NCBI GenBank assembly: GCA_910586275.1
Contig: CAJUIM010000015.1
Location: forward strand, 1 to 40,582
DNA length: 40,582 nucleotides
Direction: 5' to 3'
Source of the DNA: an uncultured Lachnospiraceae bacterium
GTDB taxonomy: Bacteria > Bacillota > Clostridia > Lachnospirales > Lachnospiraceae
Shown: positions 1 to 8,900 of the stretch, one piece after another
Numbering within the stretch: position 1 is the stretch's first letter
Layout of the letters: each line of letters starts with the position of its first letter
Program-made: the position numbers and the translations under genes
The notes under the pieces: model-generated
Seen by the model: the letters and a program-made list of their open reading frames with translations, nothing else
What the model was told of the DNA's origin: nothing
The model's database searches: none

Positions 1-60
1 AACGCAGCGGTACTAAGGCACTAAAATACAGTGCCTAAGTGCCGGCGTTTTTCGATGGTC
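1..60 (+). repeat. Partial, divergent copy of the 154-bp hairpin element (inner half)
   Basis: The window opens inside a copy of the element seen complete at 38831-38984 and 40181-40334, starting at about element position 51. It keeps the core AACGCAGCGGTACTAAG and the closing side CTAAGTGCCGGCGTTTT. The tip is different and about 16 nt shorter, yet it still pairs: AGGCACT (16-22) with AGTGCCT (30-36) around a 7-nt loop. GGTACT (9-14) pairs with AGTGCC (38-43) through one G-U pair. The left outer arm lies before the window, so the outer stem cannot be tested here. The sequence after GGTC (57-60) does not resemble the right arm of the other copies. Confidence 0.75.
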
Positions 61-209
61 TGAAAAATTTCTGTTTCCAGGGACGCGCCGGGTCTTTTGC
101 CGGACAGCCTTGGCACTCCCGGTACACGCAGCCCTGACACCGGCGCAGGTACGGAAACGAAAATTGACTTCAGTGAAGATTGACTTCCGTGGAAAAATGT
201 GCATAAAAC

Positions 210-238
210 TTGACAGAAGCTTTGAAAGGGGATAGAAT
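210..238 (+). promoter_or_regulatory. Sigma-A type promoter for leuS
   Basis: TTGACA at 210-215 and TAGAAT at 233-238 are separated by 17 bp, which fits a housekeeping promoter. Transcription would start near 245, giving a leader of roughly 60 nt. No T-box is seen, although clostridial aminoacyl-tRNA synthetase genes often carry one. Two imperfect repeats of ATTGACTTC-N-GTG lie just upstream (about 164-190) and their role is unknown. Confidence 0.75.
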
Positions 239-262
239 TACTGTGATTTCATATATAGATTG

Positions 263-283
263 CCGGTGCGGGGGCCGTGCCGG
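263..283 (+). promoter_or_regulatory. Small hairpin in the leuS leader
   Basis: CCGGTGCGG (263-271) can pair with CCGTGCCGG (275-283) with two G-U pairs and a 3-nt loop. It ends about 10 nt before the AAGGAG ribosome site (293-297). It could affect mRNA stability or translation, but there is no tail of T residues, so it is not an intrinsic terminator. Confidence 0.4.
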
Positions 284-307
284 TTTAGGATAAAGGAGCA
301 AAAGAAG

Positions 308-2722
308 ATGGCAGAACCGTATAATCACAGAGAGGTGGAACAGAAATGGCAGAAGGTATGGGAGGATGAGCATGCATTTGCGACTTCGGACGACTATACC
401 AAACCGAAATATTATGCATTGGTGGAATTCCCTTATCCTTCGGGGCAGGGGCTGCATGTAGGGCATCCGCGGCCGTATACTGCATTGGATATCGTGGCAA
501 GGAAGCGGAGGATGCAGGGCTATAATGTGCTCTATCCTATGGGGTGGGATGCATTCGGGCTGCCCACCGAGAATTACGCGATTCAGAACCATATCCATCC
601 GAGGATTGTGACGAAGAACAATGTGGAACGTTTTAAAGGGCAGCTGCGTTCTTTGGGCTATTCTTTTGACTGGGAGAGGGAAATCAATACGACGGATCCG
701 GAATATTATAAGTGGACTCAGTGGATTTTTCTGAAACTGTTCCATGCAGGGCTGGCTTATAAGAGTGAAATGCCCATTAATTGGTGTACATCCTGTAAAG
801 TGGGGCTGGCTAACGAGGAAGTGGTGAACGGGGTGTGCGAACGCTGCGGCTCCGAAGTGGTCCGTAAGGTAAAGAGCCAGTGGATGCTGAAAATCACGGA
901 ATATGCGGATCAGCTGATTCAGGGGCTGGATACGGTAGACTATGTGGAACGCGTGAAAGTATCCCAGAAGAATTGGATCGGCAAATCGGAAGGCGCGGAA
1001 GTGGATTTCCGGGTAAAGGATAAAGAAGAGACGCTGCGGATTTATACTACCAGGCCGGATACTTTGTTCGGCGTTACCTATATGGTTTTGTCACCGGAGC
1101 ATCCTATGATTGATAAGTATAAAGAGGAAATCGGAAATTGGGAAGAAGTGGTGGCATATCGGGAGACGGCCGCAAAGAAGTCGGATTTTGAACGTACGGA
1201 ATTGGCAAAAGATAAGACCGGCGTAATGATTCACGGACTGACGGCAATCAATCCGGTAAACGGGAAAGAAATTCCTATCTGGATTTCCGATTATGTGCTG
1301 ATGACTTACGGAACGGGAGCGATTATGGCTGTGCCGGCTCATGACGAAAGAGACTGGGAATTTGCAAAGAAATTTCGGCTGCCGATTATTGAGGTGGTGG
1401 CAGGAAGCCCGGTGAGCGTGCAGGAAGCGGTCTATACGGATGTGGCAGAGGGAACTTTGGTCAATTCGGATTTCCTGAACGGGCTGAATGTGGCCGATGC
1501 AAAGAAACGAATCATAGAATATTTGGAAGAAAAAGGGATCGGGGCAAAAAAGACAAACTTTAAGCTGAGAGACTGGGTATTTTCCAGGCAGCGTTATTGG
1601 GGCGAGCCGATTCCCATCATAAAATGTGAAAAATGCGGTTTTGTGCCGCTGAAGGAAAGCGAACTTCCTCTGGAACTGCCGGAGGTGGAGAGTTATATGC
1701 CCACGGATAACGGGGAATCTCCTCTGGCGGCCATGGAAGAATGGGTAAATGTAGCATGTCCGTGCTGCGGAGGCCCGGCGAAGCGGGAAACGGATACGAT
1801 GCCCCAGTGGGCGGGTTCTTCTTGGTATTTCCTCCGTTATACCGACCCGAAGAACAAAGAAGCATTGGCCGGCAAGGAGGCATTGAACTATTGGATGCCT
1901 GTAGATTGGTATAACGGCGGGATGGAGCATACTACGCTGCATCTGCTGTATTCCAGATTTTGGCATAAGTTTCTTTATGACCAGAAAGCAGTGCCCTGTC
2001 CGGAACCTTACCAGAAACGTACTTCCCATGGCATGATTCTTGGCTCGAACGGGGAGAAAATGAGCAAGTCACGGGGAAATGTGGTAAATCCGGACGATAT
2101 AGTCAGGGACTACGGGGCGGATACGCTGCGGACCTATGAAATGTTCATCGGAGCATTTGAATTAAGTGCCTCATGGTCGGAAGACGGCGTAAAGGGATGC
2201 CGCCGTTTCTTGGAAAGAGTCTGGAAACTGCAGGACTTTCTTACGGAAGGAGACGGCTACAGCGCAGACTTGGAAACAAAAATGCATCAGACAATCAAAA
2301 AGGTGAGCAATGATTTCGAGAGCCTGAAATACAATACGGCCATTGCAGCCATGATGGCTCTGATCAATGAATTTTATAAGAAGAATCAAGTGACGAAAGG
2401 TGAGTTCCGGACATTGCTTCTTATGCTGAACCCGGTGGCTCCTCATGTGACGGAGGAACTTTGGGAACTGACCGGCTTTGGCGGCCGGCTGTATCAGGCT
2501 GCATGGCCGGAGTTTGACGAGGCTAAAACGGTGGAAGCCATGACGGAGATTGCGGTGCAGGTAAACGGGAAAGTGAGGGCAACTTTGCAGGTAGCCAGCG
2601 ATATCGGCAAGGAAGATGCCATTGCCGCCGGAAAGGAAGCCGTGAAAGACAGGCTGACAGGCACGGTTGTGAAAGAAATATATGTGCCCGGCCGGCTGGT
2701 AAACATTGTAGTAAAACCGTAG
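308..2722 (+). CDS. leuS: Leucyl-tRNA synthetase
   Basis: This cytoplasmic class I synthetase charges tRNA-Leu with leucine. The 804-residue product matches the usual bacterial length. The ATP-binding HIGH signature appears as HVGH at residues 50-53, and the KMSKS loop is exact at 584-588. Two Cys pairs around residues 160-195 (CTSC and CERC) and another set near 440-500 fit the zinc modules of this family. The editing (CP1) domain lies between, with the T-rich TTRPDTLFG and the GTGAIMAVPAHDERD segments. ATG 308 was chosen because AAGGAG lies 10 nt upstream and the protein begins with the family's usual YNHREVEQKWQ region. An in-frame TTG at 260 has no good ribosome site. The gene has its own promoter and faces the convergent gene at 2942. 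Confidence 0.97.
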   Translation: MAEPYNHREVEQKWQKVWEDEHAFATSDDYTKPKYYALVEFPYPSGQGLHVGHPRPYTALDIVARKRRMQGYNVLYPMGWDAFGLPTENYAIQNHIHPRIVTKNNVERFKGQLRSLGYSFDWEREINTTDPEYYKWTQWIFLKLFHAGLAYKSEMPINWCTSCKVGLANEEVVNGVCERCGSEVVRKVKSQWMLKITEYADQLIQGLDTVDYVERVKVSQKNWIGKSEGAEVDFRVKDKEETLRIYTTRPDTLFGVTYMVLSPEHPMIDKYKEEIGNWEEVVAYRETAAKKSDFERTELAKDKTGVMIHGLTAINPVNGKEIPIWISDYVLMTYGTGAIMAVPAHDERDWEFAKKFRLPIIEVVAGSPVSVQEAVYTDVAEGTLVNSDFLNGLNVADAKKRIIEYLEEKGIGAKKTNFKLRDWVFSRQRYWGEPIPIIKCEKCGFVPLKESELPLELPEVESYMPTDNGESPLAAMEEWVNVACPCCGGPAKRETDTMPQWAGSSWYFLRYTDPKNKEALAGKEALNYWMPVDWYNGGMEHTTLHLLYSRFWHKFLYDQKAVPCPEPYQKRTSHGMILGSNGEKMSKSRGNVVNPDDIVRDYGADTLRTYEMFIGAFELSASWSEDGVKGCRRFLERVWKLQDFLTEGDGYSADLETKMHQTIKKVSNDFESLKYNTAIAAMMALINEFYKKNQVTKGEFRTLLLMLNPVAPHVTEELWELTGFGGRLYQAAWPEFDEAKTVEAMTEIAVQVNGKVRATLQVASDIGKEDAIAAGKEAVKDRLTGTVVKEIYVPGRLVNIVVKP

Positions 2723-2850
2723 AGCGTGTCCGAATAAAAACATCGTTCCTGACGCTGGCAGTGGCTTAAGTGAATGACATTGCGAACCGTGGGGGTGTTT
2801 TAACCAATGCCACGGTGTCGGGGGCAAAAGGTAATGGTATCATTATGTTA
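2723..2850. other. Non-coding spacer after leuS with a repeat remnant
   Basis: No credible gene is seen. AAAAACATCGTTCCTGACGC (2736-2755) resembles the right arm of the palindrome that follows (from 2891), suggesting a decayed or rearranged second arm. The start AGAGCGTGTCC also resembles the opening of the 79-bp palindrome at 39022. The short open frame crossing this stretch has no ribosome site and runs through the palindrome, so it is not called. Confidence 0.4.
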
Positions 2851-2920
2851 AGCCGCAGCCTGCTTCGGGAATGTTGTTTTGTCCCATTGAAAAACATCAT
2901 TCCTGAAGCGGGCTGCGGCT
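2851..2920. terminator. Long palindrome between convergent genes, possible bidirectional terminator
   Basis: Arms at 2851-2880 and 2891-2920 are inverted repeats matching at 27 of 30 positions around a 10-nt loop. The palindrome sits exactly between leuS and the oppositely directed gene ending at 2942. Each arm ends inward with TTTT/AAAA rather than having a T tract outside the stem, so it is not a classical intrinsic terminator. It is much longer than a usual terminator and may belong to a dispersed palindromic repeat family. Confidence 0.7.
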
Positions 2921-2941
2921 TGCTTTCACCATATAGCTGCT

Positions 2942-3214
2942 TTAACGTCTTTTTTTCATTGCCATCAGCTTATTGATTTTATCCAACTCGTCGGGAGTGG
3001 CATATTTGCGCAAGGCGGCGACAATGGAATCTATTTCCCTGTCGTCAAAGGATATATTGCTGGCTTTGCCTTTCTGTGCCACAGACATCAGAAAGGGAAT
3101 CATCTGTTCCTTGCTGAGATTCCTGCTTTCGAAGACAAGCATCTGGAGAAACTGCAGCTTGGCTTTGTCGATGCCTGCCACCAGCGGGTCGTTCATCCAT
3201 TCATTTTGATTCAT
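2942..3214 (-). CDS. Conserved-looking hypothetical protein, 90 residues
   Basis: The product is a small, soluble, helical protein with no signal peptide or membrane segment, and I do not recognise it. It ends in a basic MAMKKRR tail and has an acidic middle (DDREIDSIV). The start is ATG 3214 with GGAGG 11 nt upstream; the longer reading frame begins only with the TTG that forms part of that ribosome site. The gene overlaps the last 14 bases of the upstream gene (3201-3881), a typical layout for translational coupling. The two proteins are therefore likely made together and may act together. Confidence 0.75.
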   Translation of the reverse strand: MNQNEWMNDPLVAGIDKAKLQFLQMLVFESRNLSKEQMIPFLMSVAQKGKASNISFDDREIDSIVAALRKYATPDELDKINKLMAMKKRR

Positions 3215-3881
3215 AGGCGAGATTACCTCCAAACATTTCTAGCATAGCTTTCTGCTCAGGAGAGAGCATATTCGTCAGCATTTCCGCCATGCCGTTCTCC
3301 TGTTTCCGGGAACCGGGCATGGCCGCCGGCTCCAAACCGTCAGCCCCGCCGCCATGGTTCCGGGGAGAGTCCTGCCCTGCGGCAGCCGACACGGTATCCT
3401 GTGCCTGGCCGGCTTTCTGACCGGACATGGGATTCGGCTGGAAATTCTGCATCAGGTCGGACATGGCTTCCGGTGAGAAGTCAGGCATAAAATCTTTCAT
3501 GAGTTCCAATGTCTGGCTCATCTCTTTATACATTTCCATGGAACGGAACAGACCGGATATCTGCTCTACCTTCTGCCTTTCGTCATTGGTGCAGTAAGGA
3601 AGAAGTTCGGAACACAGTTTGCTGACATTGAATTCTTCTTTGGGCAAAGCGCCTGCCCCGCTGAAAGGGCTGCCATGACTTCCTGCACATCCGTATAATT
3701 CATGGGAAGGGGAATCAAAGTAAGAAAGGGCATACCGCAGTTCCAGATATTTGATATAGACGGCCATCTGCCTCCCCATGGGCGGTTCCAAATATGGCAT
3801 CAGAATTTTTAACATCTGGATATGGTTGGTGGTAAATAATGTGTCAAATGCAGTTATTTTGTCTTGCCCGTTTTTTTCCAT
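3201..3881 (-). CDS. Hypothetical protein, 226 residues, methionine-rich C-terminal half
   Basis: No family is recognised. The N-terminal ~120 residues look helical and soluble (DTLFTTNHIQMLKILMPYLE and onward). A low-complexity stretch of about residues 150-195 rich in G, Q, P and A follows. A short conserved-looking end segment contains MLTNMLSPEQKAMLEMFG. Methionines are frequent in segments such as MSQTLELMKDFMPDF. There is no signal peptide or membrane helix. ATG 3881 is preceded by AGGGG/AGGGA at suitable distances. The stop overlaps the start of the downstream 90-residue gene, so the two form one operon read away from the sortase locus. Reduced-complexity middle plus ordered ends suggests an adaptor or regulator, which is only inference. 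Confidence 0.75.
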   Translation of the reverse strand: MEKNGQDKITAFDTLFTTNHIQMLKILMPYLEPPMGRQMAVYIKYLELRYALSYFDSPSHELYGCAGSHGSPFSGAGALPKEEFNVSKLCSELLPYCTNDERQKVEQISGLFRSMEMYKEMSQTLELMKDFMPDFSPEAMSDLMQNFQPNPMSGQKAGQAQDTVSAAAGQDSPRNHGGGADGLEPAAMPGSRKQENGMAEMLTNMLSPEQKAMLEMFGGNLAYESK

Positions 3882-3969
3882 AGCATTCCCTAGCCCCTTT
3901 GTTTTTTAAATCCTATGTAGAGTGAAAATGAAATATGTGATTATTCCTTGCCCGTTTTCACTTTTTAGA

Positions 3970-3997
3970 GAAAATAGGCTCTTATGAGCCTATTTTC
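3970..3997 (-). terminator. Intrinsic terminator for the high-cysteine gene
   Basis: GAAAATAGGCTC (3970-3981) and GAGCCTATTTTC (3986-3997) form a perfect 12-bp stem with a 4-nt loop. It lies 20 bp past the stop of the minus-strand gene at 4017-4250. On that strand the 3' side ends in ATTTTCT, which can serve as the U-rich tail. Confidence 0.8.
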
Positions 3998-4016
3998 AAG
4001 ATGTGAAAGTCAGATA

Positions 4017-4250
4017 TTAGCAGAAGGAATTGCCACCGCAGCAGCACAGAAGGAGTAAGATCCAGATGATGTTGTCACATCCGCAGCCGGAGCCGTTCCC
4101 GCCGAAAAGGCCGGAGCCGCCGCACCCGCAGCCGTCACTTCCGTTGTTGCAGAAGCAGAGCAGGAGAAGTATCCATATAATGGAACTGCACCCACATCCA
4201 CTGTTGTTATTTGTTCCGCATCCGCAGTTTGTTGCTGTTAAGTCACTCAT
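4017..4250 (-). CDS. Small Cys/Gly-rich protein with duplicated hydrophobic segment
   Basis: This 77-residue protein starts MSDLTATNCGCG and contains two copies of a unit made of a GCGC cluster, a two-residue spacer and the hydrophobic run IIWILLLLC, separated by a Gly/Cys-rich linker. It resembles the small proteins annotated in Lachnospiraceae genomes as chorion class high-cysteine HCB protein 13; that name reflects composition only and no function is established. The many cysteines suggest metal binding or disulfide cross-linking, and the two hydrophobic runs suggest membrane or envelope association. ATG 4250 has GGAGG at a good distance, and a clear terminator follows. It appears to be a single-gene transcript. 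Confidence 0.8.
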   Translation of the reverse strand: MSDLTATNCGCGTNNNSGCGCSSIIWILLLLCFCNNGSDGCGCGGSGLFGGNGSGCGCDNIIWILLLLCCCGGNSFC

Positions 4251-4656
4251 TGTATTTCCTCCAAAATTTTTTTTATTTATGGTTTATACTATGAGCATGG
4301 CTTGGCTGTGTTTACGGGTAGGGGAATTTTTTTTATGGGGGAGGGAGGCACGGGCACGGAAGGGGGTATCTTCTCCTAAACCTTTTCCAAATTTAGGCCG
4401 GAAGAAAGGAAGAAAAATAATTGAAAAATGTTTTAGAATTTGCTACAATATATTGATAAAAGACTTGAATTAATTTCAAGGTATAGTAAAATATAATGTA
4501 TGTGCGATTCAAAAATACGGCGAATGCGCATATATTAAAAAAGAAATGCATCATTGGGAAAAATATGCAGTAAAAGAATGTTCTATTCAGGGCAGTATGC
4601 ATAATATGAAAATATGCATTATTATGAAGAAGTAACTGTTAAAGGAGAAATGCAGC
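4251..4656. other. Intergenic region between the high-cysteine gene and the sortase operon
   Basis: The genes on either side point away from each other, so this 406-bp stretch must hold two promoters. The plus-strand one is clear at 4421-4449. On the minus strand there is no convincing -35/-10 pair, only an AT-rich stretch near 4261-4300. The part from about 4420 onward is strongly A/T-rich with several ATGCAT-like words. No credible gene or RNA is seen. Confidence 0.5.
4421..4449 (+). promoter_or_regulatory. Promoter for the sortase/surface-protein operon
   Basis: TTGAAA (4421-4426) and TACAAT (4444-4449) are spaced by 17 bp. Transcription would begin near 4456, leaving a 5' leader of about 200 nt before the sortase start codon, which is long enough for regulation. 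No known riboswitch motif was recognised in that leader. Confidence 0.65.
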
Positions 4657-5910
4657 ATGGCGGAAGGTCATACGGTCGAAGGGCGGCAGTTCCGTACCAA
4701 GGCGGACTATGAGGCGGCATTGCGGGATAAGAAGAAGATTGATGCAATTAAGGCAAAGATGGATCTCAATAGTCCGAAGGATGTGCTGGCGCTGTATGAA
4801 CAGATGCAGGGGGGAACGTATCGGTTTGAGTCGATGGTCGGCAACGATTTCGATGATTACATATATGAACTGGCGGAAAAATTGAAGCAGCAGGGAGTCG
4901 GAGAGGCCGGGAAGACGGGAAAAGCCAAAAAGGGCATGGCGGCAAAACGGGCTGGAGGCGGAGGCTTACAGGCGAAGGGCGGCAAGGTATCTCCGGGCAG
5001 AAGCCGGGCGGCGGGAACAAAAAATAAGAACGGACCGGACGGCGGGAAGATATCCCTGAAGGATTTTGACGAGGATATGCAGAAGGAAATTGCCGCACAG
5101 ATAAAGGCAAGGGACAGGCGGAGAAAGTGGCTGGTGACATTGTGCAGTATCGGCGCAGTGCTGGGATTCGGCTATTTCTTCATATATTATTATGCGGCGG
5201 GACGTACCGATGCCAGATACGAAGAACTGGCCAGCCTGAAAAACAGCGAGATTCTGGCAGAGCCGGTAAATAAGGAAGAGGAGAAGAAGGTCATTGTAGT
5301 GCGCGGGGAGCAGGAGGAAATTGTGCTCCCTGACATACTGGATGATTATAAAACTTTATATAATAAGAATAAAAAGCTAATCGGATGGCTGAAAATTGAC
5401 GATACAATAATAGATTATCCTGTGATGCAGACATCCAACAATGAATATTATCTGGATCACAATTTCAATCAGGAAAAGGATAATAACGGAAGCATTTTTA
5501 TGGATGCGGAGTGTGTGGCCTATCCGAGAAGCCAGAACCTGATTCTGTACGGGCATCATATGAAGTCCGGAAAGATGTTCGGGGATTTGGAAAAATATGC
5601 ATCGGAAGCTTATTACCGGGATCACAGCATTATAAAGTTTGACACGATCTATGAGAAAAGCGTCTATCAGGTAATGTATGTGTTTCGCACCAGAGTACTG
5701 AAAGAGAATGAAATTGCTTTTAAGTATTATCAGTTTATCGAAGCCAATTCGGGGGAAGAGTTTAATTCCTATATGAACGAAATGGCGGAAATGTCCTTGT
5801 ATGATACGGGTCTCACCGCGGAATACGGGGACGAACTTTTGACTTTATCCACCTGTGACCATTCGCAGACCGATGGGAGGTTTGTGGTAGTGGCAAAAAG
5901 GGTTCAGTAA
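4657..5910 (+). CDS. srtB: Class B sortase with long cytoplasmic N-terminal extension
   Basis: This membrane-bound transpeptidase would cleave sorting signals of secreted proteins and join them to the cell wall. One membrane helix spans about residues 158-180. The catalytic domain follows: His300 in YGHHMKSG, Cys400 in TLSTCDH, and Arg408 in DGRFVVVAKR, the sortase triad in class B context. The first ~155 residues are unusual: an ordered-looking start (REFRTKADYEA-like, about 10-80) followed by a Lys/Gly/Ala-rich segment, all predicted to stay in the cytoplasm. Typical class B sortases are much shorter (about 230-280 residues). AAGGAG sits upstream of ATG 4657. Thirty base pairs downstream begins a protein ending in TPKTGD, its likely substrate. 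Function is firm; the role of the extension is unknown. Confidence 0.93.
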   Translation: MAEGHTVEGRQFRTKADYEAALRDKKKIDAIKAKMDLNSPKDVLALYEQMQGGTYRFESMVGNDFDDYIYELAEKLKQQGVGEAGKTGKAKKGMAAKRAGGGGLQAKGGKVSPGRSRAAGTKNKNGPDGGKISLKDFDEDMQKEIAAQIKARDRRRKWLVTLCSIGAVLGFGYFFIYYYAAGRTDARYEELASLKNSEILAEPVNKEEEKKVIVVRGEQEEIVLPDILDDYKTLYNKNKKLIGWLKIDDTIIDYPVMQTSNNEYYLDHNFNQEKDNNGSIFMDAECVAYPRSQNLILYGHHMKSGKMFGDLEKYASEAYYRDHSIIKFDTIYEKSVYQVMYVFRTRVLKENEIAFKYYQFIEANSGEEFNSYMNEMAEMSLYDTGLTAEYGDELLTLSTCDHSQTDGRFVVVAKRVQ

Positions 5911-5940
5911 CGACTTGTTTACATATGGAGGAGAGTAGCA

Positions 5941-8900
5941 ATGGCTAAAACAGCTAAGGGCAAGAACAGTAAAAAGAAGAATTTCAGGCTGAAGAAACAG
6001 GTACGCAAGACATTGGGATGTCTGTTCATGGTATCGGCATTGCTTGTGACTGCGATTCCTGTGACACCGGTGGAAGCGGGATCTGAGTTCAATACAATCG
6101 CGGATCACTTTGTTACTTCCACGACCGGATCGGCAGCAGGGGTAGGGGCGATTCCTACACTGAAACCGGGTGCGCCGAACATTGATCCTGTAACAGGTGT
6201 GAATTCAGGCGGGAATATTGTATATCAGACCGGCGACCAAAGGTTCCGTTTTGTCTATGTCAACAATGACGGCGGAGAGGATGCCACTACAAGAAAATTT
6301 GCCGTTCTTGTGGGATATACAAAAACTCAGCATTTGGACAACGGATATCTGGAAATCCCGTCTACGGTTGAGGCGTATGTGAAGTATACGGATACCGAAG
6401 GTTCTGCCAACGGATTGGCGGCGGCAAATAAGCAGGGCAGGCCGCTTTATTATGCCGAGGAAGAGGCACAGACTACGGCCGTATCGACAATGAGCGAGTT
6501 GCAGGCGGACGGCACATATAAAGACGTAACTACCTATGCGACCATGCAGGGAATCGTGCGGTTTCATCCATGCCGTTTTTCAGATAAGGATATCTGGTCG
6601 CCCAATGACATTGATAAGCCATTGTATTATTGGAAAGGTACGGGTACGGCAGATCCTAATAATACAGATGATGCGAACTGGCAGATGGTAGGCACGGCGG
6701 ACGGCAGGCTTAGAGACATTGATGTAGAGTATATCGGCAATCAATATGCGATAGACGACGGAAACGGAAACTATGTGATCGGGCAAAATCAATGCAGTGA
6801 GGCCGAAAGCGTATTCGGCGGTACCGGTGAAGGTATGGCGGCGGCCAACATTGTACGTCTGAAAATTAACAGCAACCTTTTGGGTATCGGAAATTATGCT
6901 TTTTATAACTGTAACAATATTAGCAGCATTGAGTTCGGCAACGGTCTGAATACATTAGGAAATTGGGCTTTTGCCAACTGCGGGAACCTGACGCAGGTAA
7001 ATATGCCTTATGAGACGATGCTGAATACATTCGGCGACCATGCGTTCTATAATTGCGGGAGCCTGCAGGAAATATCGATTCCTACCTATACGGAGGCTAT
7101 CGGCGATTCCTGTTTCGAGAACTGCAGCCAGCTGAAGAATGTCAATATGGTTCAGAGTGCGCAGGGCGGCACGCAGCTGCAGTCTAATTTAAAGCGGATT
7201 GGGTATATGGCATTCCGTAACTGCAGTTCCTTGGAAAAGCTGGTTCTGCCGAAGAGTTATGAAGGAGCGGAAAAGGGAAGCAATAAGAATTATTTCCATT
7301 TATCTACCATAAGGGGATGTACGTCCCTGCAGTATATATCCACGCCCAGCGAAAAGCTGGATTTTGTGACGGATGCACCGGATCCTGCCGGCACTGTGGA
7401 CGGTACTTATGATTTCACGGCATTTAAGAGCGATGTAGGGGAGGAGTTTTATATTGAAGCACCGGGCTATGTGTCCGGATCGAATAATAAGACGAAGACA
7501 CCCGCGCATATTACGGCTAATAAGGAACATATTGCTTTTAAGTATTACGGCGAGGATAAGTATGAAATTGTAGAGAGCGCAAAGGGAAAGGACATTACCC
7601 TTCCTGCGGCAGGCTCGACCGGTTCCCCCATCGTAGGCGGTGAAGTAGATGCAAACCTTGTCTATGCGGTGAACAGCAACGGCGATATGGTCACGTTCCG
7701 GGTGGAAGATGTCAACGGGGTAGTTATGCCGGACGGCAACAAGGCCATCGGCGTGCCGGAAATTGTTATGCCCAACAAGATCGGAAAGTATGGAATCGTG
7801 ACGATTGCGGAAGGCAGCTTTAACGACAACTGCTGGGTAGAGAAGATAACGATTTCGGATAAAGTAAAGTATATCAACAGCAATGCTTTTAAAGGCTGCC
7901 ACAATTTAAGGCATATAATTTTTGCCAATGCGGCGGGAATTGAAACCATAGGTACGGATGCTTTTGCTACGCAGCAGATCCGCACGACGGCTCCGGTTCA
8001 TTCCAGCGGCGGACAGAATGGCCTTTCCTGTAGGGACTCGGATGAAAATATATTTAAGAGCACACCTTTCCTAAGTTTCTCAGGGGCGGTGGAGAAGGAG
8101 GACGGGACGAATACGGAACCGTTCAAATATGCGAAGAAAGCCTCCTCCAAAGTAAATGCAGGGGAGCAGCCGCTGACATATATCACTTATTACAGCGGCA
8201 TGCCTACGAACCTGACTATGAAACTGAATCCGGATACAGGGCTGATGGAACTGCAGGATTTCCCGGTTATGGCGGATATGCTGGCATCGGCGGACGGAAA
8301 ATCGGGGTCGCTTAAGAACCCGGATTATGGTAAGCCCGGGGCGGCAACGGCAAAGGATAAATATTTATTCCCTTATATTACGGATGAACTGAGCGTGCTT
8401 GCGGCCGGAGTAGGCAGTCCTTCCAACGAACTTCAGACGGCCATGAGGAATAGTGTGGAAAATATCGTGATTCCTGCCGGCGTAGAAGCGGTGAAGGAGG
8501 GATTGTTCTCCGGATTGGATAAAAACGGTTATATGCTAGGAACCGGAGGCGGCAGCGGCAGTGTGTCCGGCAACCTGCCTACGGATGAGAACGGCTATGT
8601 TTCCCCGGCACCGGACGTAAAATCGATTACCACGAAAACGATAGCGGCTATCGAGCCATATACATTTGCAAAGATGCCGGAACTTACCCATGCGTATGTG
8701 AGCGGAGCCCAGAAGATCGGTGATTATGCTTTTGACGATTGTGAGAAGCTGGAATATGCCGAAGTGGATGCCGCCACGACAGAGTTAGGTCTGCGTCCTT
8801 TCAGCGGATGCCGGAAACTGACACAGATGGAATTTAAAGACAATCCGTCCTTTGTCTGTGAAGAAGGAATCATTTTCGGCAAAGATGCGGGAGGAAACAA

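Noticed and set aside
2770..2976. Plus-strand open frame of 68 codons after leuS
   Set aside because: It lacks a ribosome site, runs through the 2851-2920 palindrome and overlaps the end of the better supported minus-strand gene.
4030..4473. Plus-strand open frame opposite the high-cysteine gene
   Set aside because: Its Pro/His/Gln-rich product mirrors the Gly/Cys-rich gene on the other strand, and it has no ribosome site; the promoter at 4421 lies within it.
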